Assembly (NCBI GenBank): GCA_903837305.1
Contig: CAILUB010000255.1
Span: 1-7,764 of the forward strand
Source of the DNA: an uncultured Cytophagaceae bacterium
GTDB taxonomy: Bacteria > Bacteroidota > Bacteroidia > Cytophagales > Spirosomataceae
DNA length: 7,764 bases
Direction of reading: 5' to 3'
The notes below the pieces were generated by a model. That model ran no database searches and was not told the DNA's origin. It saw nothing but the letters and a program-made list of their open reading frames with translations. The translations under genes and the position numbers were made by a program. Each line of letters starts with the position of its first letter. Position 1 is the stretch's first letter. Below are positions 6,709 through 7,764 of the stretch, piece after piece.

Positions 6709-7764
6709 ATGAAGATTCACCTACTCCTTATATTCCTATTAAGTTTCTCCACGTTTGCACAAGATGACTTCAGAAAGGAGCGTGCTTTGCGATTTGGCGC
6801 GCAACAGGATTCTATTTACCATGCCTCACAAGAACTAGCTAAAAAAAGAGGAATCCCACTTAAAAGAACGCTCGGAGAAGGCAAAGTTCTTACCTTCCAA
6901 GGTTTTTCAGAAATAGGCGAAGCCCTTTATATACGCACAGAATCAAATAGCCAAGCGGCTAAAATGACCAGAACAAATCTGCTTTACCCTGGCGGAAGTC
7001 TTTCTTTAGGATTAACAGGTAAATCAGATTCAATCAAAGGCAAACTAGGAATGTGGGATGGAGGAGCCATATTGACAACGCATCAGGAATTTGGTGGACG
7101 TGTGAGTATGCAACCTTCACAGACCAGTTCTGGGACGAGTGATCATGCCACACACGTGGCAGGAACTTTAGTGGCAGCAGGAATTAGCCCAAATGCAAAA
7201 GGGATGGCCTATGAAGCTGATTTAAAAGTTTGGGATTACACGAACGATAATTCCGAAATGAGTACGACTTCCTCTACCTCTCCTTTATTAATAAGTAATC
7301 ACTCCTATGGGTATCAGGCAGGATGGACTTACGATGAAACGAAGAAAAAATGGCAATGGTGGGGAAATGATGCGGTAAGTACATTTGAGGATGTCAAATT
7401 TGGTCTTTATGAGTCGAACGCACAAGCCTGGGACAAAATTGCGTACAATAGTCCTAACTATTTAATCTTCAAGTCTGCCGGAAATAATAGAAGTGAAAAT
7501 GGACCTGCTGCTGGAGAATATTATTTCTTAAAAGCATCCACCACCGACTCTTCTAATATAGCCAGATCAAAAAATGATGGCTATGATATTATTTCTACAA
7601 ACGGAACAGCCAAAAATATCTTAACCGTAGGGGCGGCAAACCTAAGTTCATTAATTCCTACAAAGGCATCTGAAGTGTCCATTTCAAGTTTTACAAGTTG
7701 GGGACCTACAGACGATGGTAGAATTAAACCAGATGTCATGGCCATCGGAACAAGTATGTTTTCT
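6709..7764 (+). CDS. Secreted subtilisin-family (S8) serine protease, 3' end cut by window
   Basis: The first 352 residues of an exported peptidase. Residues 1-17 form a signal peptide (KIHLLLIFLLSFSTFA, cleavage likely before Gln18). Residues 18-100 are a pro-region or N-terminal domain without the I9 inhibitor pattern that I would recognise. The catalytic domain then shows Asp117 in GMWDGG, His146 in DHATHVAGT (alanine where HGTH is usual), NHSYG at 197-201, the oxyanion Asn259 in KSAGNN, and FTSWGPTDDGRIKPDVMAIG near the end. The nucleophile serine (GTSMA) should lie downstream of the window. These features resemble the Kp43-like branch found in Bacteroidota, whose members often carry a C-terminal type IX secretion signal, which cannot be checked here. 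The gene starts 18 bases after ribonuclease HII with no terminator, so it probably belongs to the same transcript. Confidence 0.93.
   Translation, partial: MKIHLLLIFLLSFSTFAQDDFRKERALRFGAQQDSIYHASQELAKKRGIPLKRTLGEGKVLTFQGFSEIGEALYIRTESNSQAAKMTRTNLLYPGGSLSLGLTGKSDSIKGKLGMWDGGAILTTHQEFGGRVSMQPSQTSSGTSDHATHVAGTLVAAGISPNAKGMAYEADLKVWDYTNDNSEMSTTSSTSPLLISNHSYGYQAGWTYDETKKKWQWWGNDAVSTFEDVKFGLYESNAQAWDKIAYNSPNYLIFKSAGNNRSENGPAAGEYYFLKASTTDSSNIARSKNDGYDIISTNGTAKNILTVGAANLSSLIPTKASEVSISSFTSWGPTDDGRIKPDVMAIGTSMFS

Noticed and set aside
7747..7764. GTSMFS at the window end as the catalytic serine motif GTSMA
   Set aside because: It follows directly after RIKPDVMAIG, where subtilisins have the segment before the nucleophile helix; the true GTSMA should come further downstream.

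Overview
The window looks like chromosomal DNA of an aerobic Bacteroidota, most likely Cytophagia/Cytophagales. The support is: start codons with no Shine-Dalgarno sequence and AT-rich 5' flanks; an exact TAnnTTTG-type -7 promoter element upstream of the pseudouridine synthase gene; a lipoprotein with the TPR / PD40 propeller / CarboxypepD_reg / OmpA_C layout of the type IX secretion protein PorE; a dihydroorotase with the Bacteroidota-style QVHFREPG metal motif; and an rRNA pseudouridine synthase with a very long charged, repetitive N-terminal tail. The genus cannot be fixed from the sequence alone.

Layout, left to right. (1) An AraC-family regulator (+, 5-931) ends at a strong bidirectional terminator. 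(2) The convergent gap (932-1069) is almost filled by palindromic DNA: the terminator, an inverted pair of CAGT heptad arrays, and a short GC-rich hairpin that touches the stop codon of the next gene. (3) A RluB/RsuA-family pseudouridine synthase (-, 1070-2632) has a disordered extension longer than its catalytic part. (4) A 130-bp divergent promoter region (2633-2762) holds the -7 element and two small palindromes. (5) A compact rightward cluster follows: a PorE-like OmpA lipoprotein (2763-4772), dihydroorotase (4765-6102, overlapping by 8 bp), ribonuclease HII (6103-6690, directly abutting), and after 18 bp a secreted subtilisin-family protease (6709 to the window end, truncated).

The cluster puts cell-surface functions (a possible type IX secretion anchor and a secreted protease that could be its cargo) around two housekeeping enzymes of pyrimidine synthesis and RNA/DNA hybrid repair. 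The tight spacing suggests co-transcription and translational coupling. I see no CRISPR array, tRNA, rRNA, insertion sequence or phage gene, and no clear sign of a wholly new system. The most interesting items are the palindromic intergenic block, the repeat-tailed pseudouridine synthase, and the secretion/housekeeping operon.
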